Positions 24,806 to 38,099 of a stretch of 64,000 nucleotides of DNA are shown here, one piece after another. The notes beneath the pieces were generated by a model, which ran no database searches, was not told the DNA's origin, and saw only the letters and a program-made list of their open reading frames with translations. Both the position numbers and the translations under genes were made by a program. Positions within the stretch are counted from its first letter, which is position 1. Each line of letters opens with the position of its first letter. The DNA comes from Climacteris rufus (Eukaryota; Chordata; Aves; Passeriformes; Climacteridae), in contig VZRZ01007309.1 in assembly GCA_013398175.1 (NCBI GenBank), positions 147,001 through 211,000 of the forward strand, read 5' to 3'.

Positions 24806-25430
24806 CTAGAATTAAAAAGACCAAACAAATAACCCACCCTCCTACCCAGAAGATGTAAAGGGTAAGTGATCTCTTGATATCTCAGAAAGCGATTGTAGGA
24901 TCTGCCTCAAGTCAGGCAAAATGCAATGTAAAAACAGGTCACTATCTCCAGGTTGACTTCTCCAAACCCCAGGCAGGAAGAGAAATAATTCAGCAGTACA
25001 TTACCCCCTTTTTGCTGCTTAGATAATGGTAGAGAAAGGAAGATCACTTGGGAAAATCAAACAATGTAAAGAAAAACTTGTAGGTTGAGAATATTTGAGT
25101 GTTGAAGTCATTCCCTAGTAGGAGCATGAAAGAAATTCTGCAGAGCCTGGAGGAGCAAGGTCGGGGAGAGGTGGTGGATGGGTTATGGATTTAGAGGATT
25201 CTGGGATTAATTCACTGGCAGACACAAAGTTGGTTCCTTCTGTGGGCATAGCCACGGAGTGAGGCTACAGAACCTATTGAATTCTACCCATTTTGGAAGG
25301 AATGGGGTTTAATCTTGCCCAGGGCTGGTAGGCTTGTGTTTGACCCCACTTTCATGTTGAACAGGCATTTAGCCCAAATCATAACCCAGGCCTTCGACAG
25401 CAGAGCTTCCCAAAATATATTTGAGCCCAC

Positions 25431-25470
25431 TTATGAAAATTAAGCAGAGCAACAAAATTATTAATAATTG
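25431..25470 (-). CDS. Possible exon 15 (40 bp)
   Basis: A very good acceptor (CTTCCTGCCTTTTTTTCTAG) precedes 40 bp and a donor CATAA/GTGGGC. In phase 1 to 2 it reads IINNFVALLNFH, which joins exon 16 in frame as ...NFHKKPDV. In phase 0 to 1 it is a purely hydrophobic peptide, which is less likely. The incoming phase 1 is not supplied by exon 14 as drawn. Confidence 0.35.
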
Positions 25471-25806
25471 CTAGAAAAAAAGGCAGGAAGTAGTGGAGAT
25501 TAAAAGAAGATGATGTATTAGACTGGAAAGAGCGAGTCTCCAGAAATTATCCTCATTTTTTTTTAAGTTGAAATGGGTGAAAGTATTTTACAAAAGTTGT
25601 TTTTAATGAGACATTTTCTCTACATCATATCAGGACAGAACTGTGAACTTTTTTTAATGGAATTACTTGACAAACTGATCAGTGCCATATCACTGCCTCC
25701 AGACACAGTTCTTTTAATGATGTCCAAACTACTTAACTATTAAAATGAAATTGTGAGCCAGCACAGTAGGAAGTAGATTGAGCAAGCTGAAGATCAAAGA
25801 AGATAC

Positions 25807-25848
25807 CATCACAGTGGCCTTTGTGTGCTCACTGTAGGTTTGCTCTAA
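25807..25848 (-). CDS. Possible exon 14 (42 bp)
   Basis: The acceptor CTTTACCCTTCAG is good and the donor ATG/GTATCTTC is fair. The 14 codons (LEQTYSEHTKATVM) are open, phase 0 to 0, matching exon 13. An internal donor ACA/GTGAGC would give phase 1 and allow a join to the 25.4 kb candidate. It may be an alternative exon or chance. Confidence 0.35.
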
Positions 25849-26109
25849 CTGAAGGGTAAAGTAGTAGTGAATTGAATAATATTGGGTTGGTTCTGTACCA
25901 GAGCACTGAAGGCAACATAAAAGAAGGGTCAAATAAAATAGCACAAGCCTACCTTACCCTGGGCAAGATAAAAACAGAGTCTGTAATGCCACGAGCCATT
26001 TTATCACTTCATGTAACAGTGCTGGTGTGACTGTGAGAACAAACCTCAGCAATTTATTTATTGCCTTGTGTTGTAAATTCTATACACACTTTACTCACAG
26101 GTAAATGAG

Positions 26110-26240
26110 ATCACAGGATCACAGAATGGTTTGAGTGGGAAGGGACCTTAAATCTCACCCAGTTCCACTCCCTGACACCTTTCACCAGACCAGGTTGCTC
26201 CAAGCCCCATCCAACCTTGCCTGGGACACTTCTAGGGTTG
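26110..26240 (-). mobile_element. CR1 LINE fragment
   Basis: Reverse-complement CR1: ATCACAGAATGGTTTGAGTG, GGGACCTTAAATCTCACCCA, TTGCTCCAAGCCCCATCCAA. The block that normally reads CCATGGGCAGGGACA is partly deleted. Confidence 0.92.
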
Positions 26241-27412
26241 GGGTTTAATGTCTATCAGGAAATACTCTTAAGGAAAAATTAGGTAAAGAAAAAGATGTTA
26301 CAAGATTCCATCATTTCCAAAAGAAATTTGGGAAGAAATACATGAAGTGGACACAAAGCTCCAAAGTTTTCCCAGACACTTGGATACTACACAGAAACTG
26401 AAAAGGATGACATTCTTCTCTCTGCTCCTATTGCCTACAATCTCTGACCATCATAGCACAGATATTTGGTACAGAATAAAGTCAAATCCATAAGTTAAGA
26501 AATTAACATTTTGGAAGCCATGGAGATGCCTTGAGCACTGCCCTTCCTTGGAGAGCCTCACTCAGCTGGCCCTAGCAGTGAGATTAAATCATAGGAACTG
26601 CACAGCATCTCTACACACCCTTAGTTTTGGGGCAGTCAAGTGCAAAATGGAATCCAATGGGCAACAAGAAACCAGCAAGTGGTCATTAACATAAAAAGCT
26701 GGTTTAAGGATTTTGTATTTGCACATCCTAGAACAACACCCAAACCACTTATTTTTTGTTACAGGCTTTTGCTGTTATACTTACTTTGAACTTGCACTGT
26801 TTAGGACTATTTTGAGCTGCTATTACACTCTTTTGTAACAATCCCAGGTTGAAACAGTGACCAAATTGCAGGAGAGGCCATCAAAATTCCAAGACAAAAG
26901 TGATTTTTCATTTACCTTTGCAGTTTATTCCACAGGCGCTCCTTCTCTGGGAGCAGTAGAGACATGCAAGCACACAGAGCTTGTGCTACAGTTTTAAAAT
27001 TTATTTAAATGAAATGTAAATAAATTTTAAATATTAGCAAGAAGCTACAGGTGCTTGGGGAGAAGTTATTTGTATTTTATGGGATTCATTTTCTGCACAG
27101 TATGTGGAGAGAATTAGCTACAAAACTTTGTTATGAAAACCCAGAGAAGTTGCCTGTTTAATACTCCTTGTGTTGTTAAGATGATTTACCTCTCTGTGTT
27201 TTTTTAATATTTAAAATGTCAGCATTTGAGTTTGGGCAAGGGAAGAGGGAAGGGAGAAGAGTTTTGGGATGGTTTGGGTGAGGCACATTCAAGTGTTTGT
27301 AGAGGTATCCAGGGGGTGTGCTGGGGGTTTGAGGGCACATCCATCCCTGCCAGGACCCCACCTTGCAGATGGTGAGTCTTGGCAGGTCCTTTCAGCCTAG
27401 ATACACTCCTAC

Positions 27413-27637
27413 TATGAGCATTTTTGCCAAATTCCATAGAAAATTTTCATTCTGAATTAAGTAAGATTGAAACAATCCTCTATCTGACACCACCTCTCCA
27501 TCAAAACTCAAACCACTGTTACAGGAAGAACTTGTCACAAGAGGAGACAAATTTGTAGAAGATGTAATAGGTAGAGAATAATTACTGATACAGGAACTAT
27601 TGGTTTTCCTTAAAAGAAGGAAACAGCAAATTGGTCC
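27413..27637 (-). CDS. Exon 13 (probable, 75 codons)
   Basis: After a good acceptor (GGTGACTGTTCTATTTCAG) the frame is open for 86 codons in the phase required by exon 12. It begins GPICCFLLLRKTNSSC, passes through a Ser/Thr-rich stretch, then SFDGEVVSDRGLFQSYLIQN, and ends near NFLWNLAKMLI. The donor chosen is ATA/GTAGGA, phase 0; others (GAG/GTGGTG, GTAGGA/GTGTAT) are possible, so the 3' edge is uncertain. The long open frame in an AT-rich region supports coding. Confidence 0.5.
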
Positions 27638-29577
27638 CTGAAATAGAACAGTCACCCAAAAAAACCTGCCCATGAGCTCTCCCCTTGTGTGACCTTCTCA
27701 AAATTTTTTTTGTCTGGGGTGTTTAATTTTGGCATTTTGCTTCTCTAAACTGAGGAGAACAGCTCAATTTGGAGCCCTGATGAGCCTGCAGTGAATCACT
27801 TGGTCACATCTCCAATAACAACTGTGATCTGAGATAATATGAATTGTGCATCAAGGAATCCTTGGATCTTCAGTGAAGGAACAGAGCCCCAAGGCACACA
27901 AACTTCACTAAACTTTCTGTCTTTTCATCCACTTCCTAATTACAAATGGAGAATTTTAATTTGCGTTTTTGTAGAAGTTAAAAAAAAATTCAAACCAAAC
28001 ACATAAACCACCACACCACACTTTTCCCCCAACAAATTTTGCAAAGTCACATCATTAATTCAAATCGTTTCATTAACAAGGACTAATTAAACACCAGCTT
28101 GCTTGGCCAAGTGGGCTACGTTCTAGGTTTCAGTAACACAAGGAGAAATCAAGGAACAGATTTGGCTGTGATCCTCTAAGGCAGAAAACTCTTCAACTTT
28201 GAACTGAGAGAACTGAAACTTGACTAGCATTGGATTTCACCTGTTAAAAATCCAACAATTCCAGCTTCAGGAATATTCCCACACTCCTCCCAAGTTTATT
28301 ATCTTTTTTCCCTAACTCTATAATGTCACATGCACTCTATATATTTTATTTTAAAGTTGAAATCCTACTTTTCCCAATAATTTTTGATCAAGAAGTTTTT
28401 ATTGCTGTGGCAGTATAAGAAAAAAAATAAATAATACTATGCTGGATTTAGACTGACTTTTCATTTGTCCTTTGGTAGATGTAGATATAAATAAACAGTG
28501 TCATTTCTCTGGTTTCATTTAATTTTGGTAGCCCTGTCACACAATCCAGATCTTCTCTGCAGCACAAGATGGAGAAACAAGACGGAAAAAAAAAAATCTG
28601 ATATTAAAAAGCAGAAAAAAAGGCAGTTTTCCACTCCCTAATCTACTCCCTATGACTTCCCCATCATGCAGATGATGGGTTTTTTGATGAGATGTGGAGT
28701 TTGGTAGCTTGTAGAGTAATAAAAAGTATTATCACTGCTCAAGAGATCTTAGTAGACATCATGACAACATAAATAAAAGATTAATTACACTGATAATAAG
28801 ATTTTAACTACTACTAGAAGTCTGGTAATTTGCCAATGGTAGAAAGTACTCAGGACGTACTTCAGTCTACGAGGGCAAAGTGAACTGAAAAAAACCCCAA
28901 ACCTCACACTGTTCAATTTTAATTTATGCTCACTTGAGTTACGGCACAAGGTGTATTTTCGTTTCAACCTCCTTCAGCATAAGCACCTCAGCAATGTGTC
29001 CTCACCAGACATGAAATATTTCTCCTTCCCAAGTCTTTCATATTTTTTAACGCTCCAAATCAAAATCCAAGAAGAGCATTTGCCAAAATGCTTAATTTCA
29101 TAAAAACAGAATGATGTTTTTACTCCAGACTACACCAGGATAAAGGAGATCTTATGCTCCCATTTTCTCATATTAATTTCTGAAATAAATTCTTTTGCAG
29201 GAATTTACATCTTGAATTTGTCTTTACTACGACAGTTTCTTACTTCACAGATGTCTTCTAAGAGTGAAAGTCTTCTGTCTGGAAGTACTTAGATAACCTT
29301 AAAAAACCTTTTGTGTGAAGATGAGGTGAAGATCATCATGCAAAGACCAAATGGGAAGTGTTTTGCTTGTGGGTGTTTTCAAAAGATCCTCCATTTGTGG
29401 TAAAAAAAAAAAAACCCAAACAAACCACAACTTTTCAAATAAAACTGAGTTCTCAAGAAATAAACCAAATGATAAAAATTATGAGAGCACTTCTTTCTTT
29501 TTGTCCTTTTTCCTTTAGGCTGAGTTAAGCCTAATTCCCCACGTTTACCCAAAGCCACCCCTTAGCACAAGACTTAC

Positions 29578-29721
29578 CAAGAACAGCACAATTTGTCCCT
29601 GCAGAGGAGTCACCTGCATGTTGTGGTGGCAGGTCTGGAGAGCAGCAAGGACATCACAGACCCAGGAAGGAGAGTTTGCAGAAGGGCTCCTTGAGCCTGC
29701 ATTTTCAATGACCAAAACCAT
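29578..29721 (-). CDS. Exon 12
   Basis: This is a strong exon of 144 bp, phase 0 to 0 with 48 codons. The acceptor is CCCATTAATGTTCCTTCAG and the donor is TTG/GTAAGTC. It begins MVLVIENAGSRSPS, continues with SWVCDVLAALQTCHHNMQVT and ends LQGQIVLFL. Two helices separated by a Ser-rich turn suit an alpha-solenoid. I do not recognise the sequence. The leading Met is internal and is not taken as a start. Confidence 0.8.
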
Positions 29722-31099
29722 CTGAAGGAACATTAATGGGTTGCATTAAAGAAAGCAAAGAGTGGCTAATAGCTCCTTTGCCTTGTGAAACTTTGCAATC
29801 CCTCTTTTAAGGAGAAAAAAAAGTGGAAAAACTTTTTCCTACCCATATATCAGCTGCAATTTAAGCCCCCACAACTCCCTGCGTGGCTGAAATATTTTAA
29901 TCAGCTTCACCTAAGAGTGTTTTTCCTCCATCCCCAGCAGCTGAGGCAAAGCACAACAACCTAGGAAAGCCACATGCTCTTCCTAAACTTCAGGGCAGGA
30001 GTTGAGTGCTCTTTCTTCCTGGAAAGTGCTCCATGGGATGTTGCTCAACCTCTTCTGAAATGTTAGATTTAAATCTTAGCTCCCCAAACCAGGGCTTTAA
30101 TCCTCCATCCTCTCTGTGTGGCACACAAACTGCACATGGTCACATCTTATTGTTTCAAGGATAAAGATTGTTCAAGGCATCTGACACTACACTTAAATTA
30201 TTCATCCCCTGTTATTATTTATTCATCAGCTCTTGAGTTATCTTGCTTTGCTAAAGTACCTGGTTTCTATTGCTCTCAGGAAAAAAAAAAATACATGCCA
30301 TTTTCTTTGTTTTAATTGAGATTTTGTGACTTTTTCAAGCAGCTGATTGGGTAGCACTAATACCACCCTTTGATGGGTGTTGCCAAGTGTTTGAATTTCT
30401 GAGTGCAAGCATTGGAAAGTGTTGCCATGTCCCACACTCAATTTCCAGTGACCTCCCCAAGCTCTGAGTTTCTGGGGGGCAACAGAAGACTCTGGGAAAC
30501 CCTTCTGAGTGTCACAGATTATATTTGGTGCCGTCCATGAGGGTTATGATCTCTGATGGGTGTGATATTTGGGAATGTGAGGGATACATCTCATCCAAAC
30601 TGCCACCAGAATACCAATAATTAAAAAGCTTTAGTGTGAAACAGCTCCTTGATCTGGAAGTGCAGCCTCAGTTCCTTGCCTGTTACTGTGTAAAGCACAT
30701 ACTGGGTGTCTTTTATATCTTCAGGCTATATTTTTTTCCTCTAGGCACAGCCAGCCAGCAGAAGCTGTGCTGAAAGAGCCAGAAAGTTGTGTTTGACAGT
30801 GCACAAAGCTGGGAAAGACCAAACTTCACAGGTTTTGTGAATCTCATGCTCTGGAATGAAAGTGGGGTTTTTTTGGACTACAGTTCCTTTATTATGGTTT
30901 CTCTACTCTCTGATTGCATACCACTTCTGATATTTAAAAAGGTGGCTTCCCCAGACATGAATGGAAATATTTGTGACCAGAAGTGCCATAAGGTGAGAAT
31001 GGCAATCATGTGTTTGGTTGTGTTTGAAGTGGAAGCACAAAAGACAATTCCAAAATTTTTTCAAAGCACAGTAATGTTGACTTTTTCATTATGAACAGA

Positions 31100-31336
31100 G
31101 AATCATAGTAGACTCATTTGGTTTGGAAAAGTCCTCTAATTTCAAGTCCAGCCATTCCCCAGCACTTTCAAACCCAGTAGTAACCCATGTCCCCAAGTGC
31201 CACATCCACATGGCTTTTAAATCCCTCCAGGGGTGGGGACTCCACTACTTCCCTGGTCATCTCTTCCATGCTTGACAACCCTGTCAGTGAGAATTTTTTT
31301 CCCAATATCTGATCTAAACCTCCCCTAAACACTTCC
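31100..31336 (-). mobile_element. CR1 LINE fragment, older subfamily
   Basis: It begins GAATCATAGTAGACTCATTT and includes CATGTCCCCAAGTGCCACAT and AAATCCCTCCAGGGGTGGGG, typical of a different CR1 subfamily from the copy at 7.8 kb. Two further copies of this type lie at 35.5 and 45.4 kb in the same orientation. Confidence 0.9.
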
Positions 31337-31597
31337 AGGACTGCAGTGTTAAAACTGAGGCTATCCTATTTAGGGAGATAATACACAAGGTCTGATACCT
31401 TTGTGCAAAGAAGGTATCCAAAACATGTTTAAGAGGAAAGTTAAACTACAATACAAGTGATCCCACTTCCCAGTTTTGCAGACACCACACTAACAAAGAC
31501 CCTGCTTACCACCACGGTTTTTTGCACCATATCACAGTAAGGTTTTTGACATAAAAAAAAGAAAAAAAAAAGAAAAGGTCTGCAAGGCTTAACTCAC

Positions 31598-31671
31598 CAG
31601 TTCAGACATTTCTCTTGCAGTTAAAAGTTGGCTTGTGATGAAGGCTTCAGTCTGGGAACAATCTTTGCCCA
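31598..31671 (-). CDS. Exon 11
   Basis: This 74-bp exon, phase 1 to 0, has an excellent acceptor (GATTTTTTCCCCTTCAAG) and donor (CTG/GTGAGTT). It encodes GKDCSQTEAFITSQLLTARE and then MSEL, a helix-like segment that runs straight into exon 12. A CR1 fragment lies about 260 bp downstream on the minus strand. Confidence 0.75.
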
Positions 31672-33290
31672 CTTGAAGGGGAAAAAATCCCAACATCTTA
31701 CTCCTAGGCACTTTGTTATGGTGGTATAAATTGCAGTTTATCAGTTTCAGCTGTTTTTTTCCTGGCCTGCACATAAAAATCTGTTTTTAAATCGAAGTCC
31801 TTCAAGGTTTACTAACCAAATTTTGCTATCAGTTACACATGCAGCCCTATTAATGCTAATGAGCTGCTTGGATTTAAGCAAGGGTAGAATTTGATCTTTC
31901 CCCTATTATGTTGTAGGCTGTCTAAGTATTTGTCTGCTTTAACTTAAAATCTATTTAGCAATTTCTTCTCTATAATGAGCAAGTCTTATAAAACCCTATC
32001 ACAAAATGCCAAAGGTATAACAACACCAGGTCAGAACTGCATCTTCTCTCTGACAATGACCACTGCTGGGTGTTTCCTAGAGAGAACCCAAAGCCTTGAA
32101 ATGAGCTATTATAGAATAGTTTGCCTAGAGAAAAATATTCTTGACCTGACTCTCTCTTGGCTTGTGCTCTGAACCATGAGTTTCCCATTCTTTTTAAAGT
32201 TTTTGAAACCAGGTTCTTATAATCAGATCTCTGAATGACAGTCCAATTTTGCATCTACAGAGGGGCATGTGAGTGTGTGCACAACAGCTTCCATTAATAC
32301 CCAATTACTCGATGTATTTACAAGCCATTTACTTTGTTCAGATTGCAATTCATTCTGCAGTGGTTCCAAAGCAAACCCTCCTCTTCGGATCAGCTCACAT
32401 TACAACCCTGGCCACAGGTTTTTAATAATTTCTAATTTAAGAAAAATTAACACTTAATTACAATGAGGTTGAACTTGAGAAGGACTGCAGCAATAAGACC
32501 TTTTCTCTGTCTCTGCCTTTCTCTCACCCACATGCTGCCAAGAGAACATCCAAACCAAAAAATCTAGTGTTTTGACTTCAGGAACACTTTTAACTTTACA
32601 CCCTGATACTTGTAATGATGTAGCATTTATTTGTCTGATCACTTCTTTCCACGCCTTTCCTTATTCAGTTCACATTTGCTCTGTGTATTAAGATTGGAGA
32701 AAAAAAAGATTAAATAAAAAGAATTGCCGGTGTAATTTTGTATTCTATATAATTGTATAATCACAATTGCATATGAATTTATGTCATTGTATATAAATGT
32801 ATGTATTGTCTCTGATCTCTATCAGTCTCAGTGCACAATTTGGACAGTGCATAAGGAATGCAGAAAGAAAATGCATCATCTCTACCACGGATTCTGGTGG
32901 GATGTGATGCTACTTAACCCAGTCTTCTCAGTAGGTTGTTACTGCTGTGTCCCTGATTTTCTGGATAGCAAGTTTGAGCTCCTTCCCAGCTGCAGCTCAA
33001 GTCCAGGGATGTTTGCTCCAGACAGGGTGTCAGGGTCTGCGTGTTACCTGGAGCACTGGGGCAGCTGGTCTATGATGGCATTCCCATGCTGTGGCTCCTA
33101 ATCTATTAGCAGAAAAATCACTCTCCCCACCAGGGGGTCGTGACAATTAACCACCATTCCTAAAGCACTCAGATGTTTTAGAGCCAGCAAATGAAACAAA
33201 TTAGGGATGACAACTTCAGAGCATCAGGTTTGAAGAGTGCGAGTGATGCCGGCACTCAGCTCCAGGGAGCTGTGTGTGTGATGTATCAGA

Positions 33291-33432
33291 GAATCATGGA
33301 ATGTCCTGAGTTAGGACAGACCTACAGGGATCATAGAAGTCCAACTCCTGGCCCTGCACAGGACATCCCTGAGAATCCCACCAGATGCCTGAGGTCCTTT
33401 TCCAAAAGTTTCTTGTACTCGGCTGAAGAGCT
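33291..33432 (-). mobile_element. CR1 LINE fragment, third subfamily
   Basis: The sequence reads GAATCATGGAATGTCCTGAG, then CCAACTCCTGGCCCTGCACA and GAGAATCCCACCAGATGCCT, a CR1 3' end type distinct from the other copies. 5'-truncated. Confidence 0.88.
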
Positions 33433-35536
33433 CCCACTCTGCGCACAGATCCAGGGGAAGACACTACAAGGTTGTGTGAATTCAGCCTGTGCCATAACGC
33501 AGAAGCACAAAATGCAAAATCTTCTTGAAATATATCAATTTAGGAGTGTTTGATTTTGCAGCCTTAATGTTTTCAATGTAATTTTTGGTTTAATGAACTG
33601 GATCAGTGGTACACAAGTGGTTCCAGGAGAATGGAGCATGGTTTCCTCCTCTCTCCAGCAAGGACTCCTCACCCTGTCACAGCTGAACTGAGGATGCAGC
33701 TTTTTCCTCAATCATTTGAGTCTGTTCCATTTACCCAATTGCCCACTTTCTTTACATTTGTAGGGGATTAATAACATTATGACCCTTATTCTCAGTGGCT
33801 AAAATTGCCCAACAGTTTTAGAAGCTCTCAGGGAAAGGCAGACACAGACACATACTAAATTTATTTATTCTGGTTTCCTTAGGAATGGATTTGCAAATCC
33901 TGGTTTTGTGGAGATCTTGTAAGTCTTCTGCAAAGGGGTGCAAAGTGGTGAAAAATAAAGGAAAGTTGTAATTCAGGCATTAAGTGATGGATGAACACAC
34001 CACCATGTTAAAAATAATCAAAAGAAATTAAAGAGTTGGGATAGAATAACACTGAAGCTGGATGGGCTGGTGGGAGTTGAAACACCCTGGAAATAGGGTG
34101 AAAAGAAACAGATAAATGTTTAAATGGCCTTTGAATCCACAGGTAGTACAGGCCAGGGTGAAAAGGAAAAAAAAAGAAGTGTACTAAAGTCACTATTAAT
34201 TCAAAGAGTGATAGAAGGAACTTAGTTTGTGTAAGAGATTTCAATTAGGAAAGACAAGGAGCACAAACACGAAACTACTGCATAAAAGCAGCTCTTGGTT
34301 GATTTTGGCACTTCACATAAACACGGAAGTAGAATTGACAGCGTAAAATTTTAAAAGAATAGATAGGGAGAATTTAAATAAAACACCCCAAAGTGAGTAG
34401 AAATTCCACCTCAATGGAGAAACACATATTTAATTAATCCTCCACAAAACAGTTTGAGCATCGCCTGATTAAAGCTACTCTGTTTGAACAGTGATTAAGA
34501 AGGGACAGAGCTGCCCTGAAATCATGGACCTGCGTGTGTACCAAAAATACTGCAGAGGCAAGAATCTGAGAATATTAGGTCAAATTCTGCCAGAAAAACA
34601 GCAAAATAGACCTGCCATGGATGCCATACCATGGATGTTAAAAATGAGCTGCATTGCCCGATACTACAAAAATTGGGAAAGGACGTACATTATGGATAAA
34701 GAGGATAAACCGGGATTTTTCTTTAAAAAGAATTCTTTACTGGCCACTTTCAAATGGGAAAATGGTGCAACAGAGAGCTAAATTGGGTCAGAGAGCTGAC
34801 ACATCCTCCAGCTGCCTGCCAAGCAAGGTTCTGTCCCTCAGCCTGGCTTCCTGGAGGAACAGAAAGCAAATTTTAACACCTTGAAAGTTCAAAAGTTGTG
34901 TTAGAGACTAAGATTTGAGAAGACATGACAGCAAAATGAAATCATCCATAAATGGAAGACATGGATGCCAATGCTTTAGAACTCTCTGGTCAAACCTGCA
35001 TAATTTATGCATCTTGAGGATACTAAACCTGAGTTTCTCTATGCCAAAGAAAAGAAGGAAACTTGGCTTCGGTCTAAAGGCATAAACACTGCCATGTCTT
35101 CATTTCCTGGAAATAGACATTATAAGCCATGATGCTGCCACTAACAAAAGGCATTTGTCAAACAGGCTCCACGGTAACTTTACTTTTAAGTTAACAAATA
35201 TGGGAGTGGTGAACTCAGCCCAAATCTGAGAAAACCCTGATGATGGCAAGCAAACTCTCCAGAGACCTTCCAAGGCTGAGAAAAGCAAATGAAGGAAAGT
35301 TCAGAGTTAGATTCTGTACATCTCTCTGTGTGTGTATATATATATGTCATAGATATAAACACAGACTAAAAGAATTTATTCAATGCCTAGTAGAAGAAAA
35401 TTGAGTTTACTGTATTTTGCTATAAAAGTTAAAAAAATTTCCTGATTGCTGTTTCCCCAGAGCAAATGAGGAAATGCCTCCTGTGCATCATTCAGGTGGC
35501 GGACAGTGATTTCCTGGTGGTGGTCACAGCACGAGA

Positions 35537-35692
35537 ACCTGGAAAAGTTATAAAGATTCACCATCAATTCTGTTCCCCAGCACTGCCAAAGCCACCACTG
35601 CCCCATGTCCCCAAGTGCCACATCCACATGGCTTTGAAATCCCTCCAGGCATGGGGATTCCACCACTGCCTTGGGAAGCTCTGCCAGGGCTG
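35537..35692 (-). mobile_element. CR1 LINE fragment
   Basis: Contains CATGTCCCCAAGTGCCACAT, CATGGCTTTGAAATCCCTCC and CCACCACTGCCTTGGGAAG; same subfamily as the 31.1 kb copy. The right edge is blurred by divergence. Confidence 0.88.
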
Positions 35693-37126
35693 GACACTGG
35701 AAAATAGTGGCAAAATAGTAAAAATCCTTGAGAGGTGAATGTGGACACCCTGACCATATTTGAGTCCCAAGTTCAAGAGTCTCAATGCTGCTGGGAATTG
35801 TCTGTCCATGGAAAAGCACACCTTCAGCAGCAGAAGTTATGACACCATCAGAGGCTCCTCACATTTATATTCATTTTAGCAAATCCAGGATTGGCCACAG
35901 ACTCCTCACATATTTTATGATTTACCAGAATCTGCTTTAGTCTAAGAGACCTAATTCTTCCATTACACATATCACCCATCCTTCTGGCAGCATAATTTAC
36001 ATCTCAAACCAGAATAATTTTGCATACTTTTCATTTTAGCATTCTGACAACTTAAAGAAAAAAGAAAAAATGGTTTAATTCTGTGGAGTAAATTATCACC
36101 AACCTCGGAAAAAAGTCCAGAAAGTTATTAATGCTCTTTTTATGCATAGTTGTTTGTACAGTTTTGGTGTCTCTCCCCTCAGCTCTATGTGGTGGTACAT
36201 TAACAAACGTGTCACAGAGCATATGAAATTCAAACCAGCATTGTGAGGTTTATAAGAACATTTAGCACATGGCATGGAACTTTTAGAGTTTTCCCAAGGG
36301 AATCATGCAACCTTTGTTTACTCTGGGACTTTCTTCCCCAGACCAACTCCTAATCTTTCTGTACTCAAAAAATGTGGCTTTTACTGTTTGGTTCATTCCC
36401 TGGACTGACACACTCAGTGCTGAAATAATCTAAAAAAAAAAAGGGAAAACCTCTGGTCCTGATTTTCTGTCCTTCTGATATCGCAAAAAGAGGGTCTTTA
36501 TTTAAAATGAGCTCTGAACACATAAATACTGCTGTTTCTCTAAACCTTCAGTGAGGTCTTGTTTATTCCTTGTTAATACTGTCTGAGATGAACACACTGG
36601 AAGCACTTAACCAACAACAGCAACAAACTTCTGGTATATTCAAGCAGAAACAAAACACTCAGCTTGTCAATATACACAAGGCAGCAAATTGTCAACATTC
36701 TTGAAGGTGTTGGGTTTTGAATCATTTTAAAATAAATCCCTCTTCTTCTCCAGAAAATGAAATACTTTTTAAAAACACAATCTTTATTAAAACCTACTCT
36801 GTGTTTCATTATAATTTTTAGCAGTAATTATTTATATAGATAATATGTAAAAATGAAGGAGATTAAAAAAAAAATCCATCCTATACTTTTTTTCCCAGTA
36901 AGATACAGTCAGTGCATATACACAGGGTGGACAAAATAAATCTAACTAGAACTGTGTTTAACATTAGAATTCAAATTCATGCTGGTGTGTTACTTGTTCA
37001 CTAGAAAATTCCTGCGAAGATTACGTATTATTTAAGCACAGGAGTCAGGAGACTTAGTTACTAGTGAGGTCTTGACACAGCTGACACCCCTGAGTCCTGC
37101 CAGTGCCATCCTTTCCAAAAAAATAG

Positions 37127-37506
37127 CGGCTGTTCAACCTGGAGAAGAGAAGGCTACTGGAGAGCTTAGAGCCCCTTCCAATGGCTAAAGGGGCTCCAGA
37201 AGAGCTGGAGAGGGACTTGGGACAAGGCATGGAGGGACAGGACACAGGAAATGGCTTCCCACTGCCAGAGGGCAGGGTCAGATGGGATATTGGGAAGGAA
37301 TTCCTGGCTGGGAGGGTGGGGAGGCTCTGGCACAGGCTGCCCAGAGAAGCTGTGGCTGCCCCTGGATCCCTGGAAGTGCCCAAAGCCAGGTTGGATGGGG
37401 CTTGGAGCAGCCTGGGATAGTGGAAGGTGTCCCTGCCCATGGCAGGGGGTGGGATAAGAGGGATTTTAAGACCCCTTCCCATCCAAAGCATCGTGTGATT
37501 CCATGC
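37127..37506 (+). mobile_element. CR1 LINE fragment, longest in the window
   Basis: About 380 bp of CR1 3' sequence in sense orientation. It runs from GGCTGTTCAACCTGGAGAAG through CTGCCCAGAGAAGCTGTGGC to GTGTGATTCCATG. It is the least decayed copy here and inflates open frames on both strands (37054-37646). Confidence 0.95.
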
Positions 37507-38099
37507 TCTCTACACCCTTGTGTTTTTACAGAGAGAAGGGCTCCAAAAGAGCAGGAAGAAAACATCCTGACAGGGTGATTCCCATATTTCTCACATGCCT
37601 GTAATGTGCTATTTGCTTCCAGCTTGAGCCCAGGGATGCCCTGCATGAAATAAATTCTGCACCTGGCCTACCCCCTGTGCCGGGCGGGAAAAAGCCGGAG
37701 AAAAAATTTCCCACAGGCTCCTCCACCCTCTGGAAATACAGGCTCTCACAGAGCCTGCATGTGTGAAGGAAAGGGAAAAAAAAGCCTTTCTCAATGCTAG
37801 GATTTCCTTCTGATGTAAATTTTCCCCGCTGTGCTCGAGTGTAAGAGAAAGTATTTGCTGCACATCCTTCAGGTGTGAGGTCATGTGCATTGAAATCCCC
37901 CAAATCCCCCAGAGAGGCTTTGGGAAAGAACTCTGGGACCTTTGGAAGGTGCAGCATAACCTCTTTATCAGTGCTGCGCTGCTTTGTGGGGTGCAGGGGA
38001 CGAGGAATAAAGTTTTACACTCCCTAATGTACAGCCCATAGGAAGATTCCCTCTAACTGTGCCCACACAATGCATCCTGCCTTTTCTAATCCTTTTATT

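Noticed and set aside
37054..37646. Overlapping open frames of 98-145 codons on both strands
   Set aside because: They lie over the CR1 fragment at 37.1-37.5 kb and reflect its GC-rich 3' sequence.
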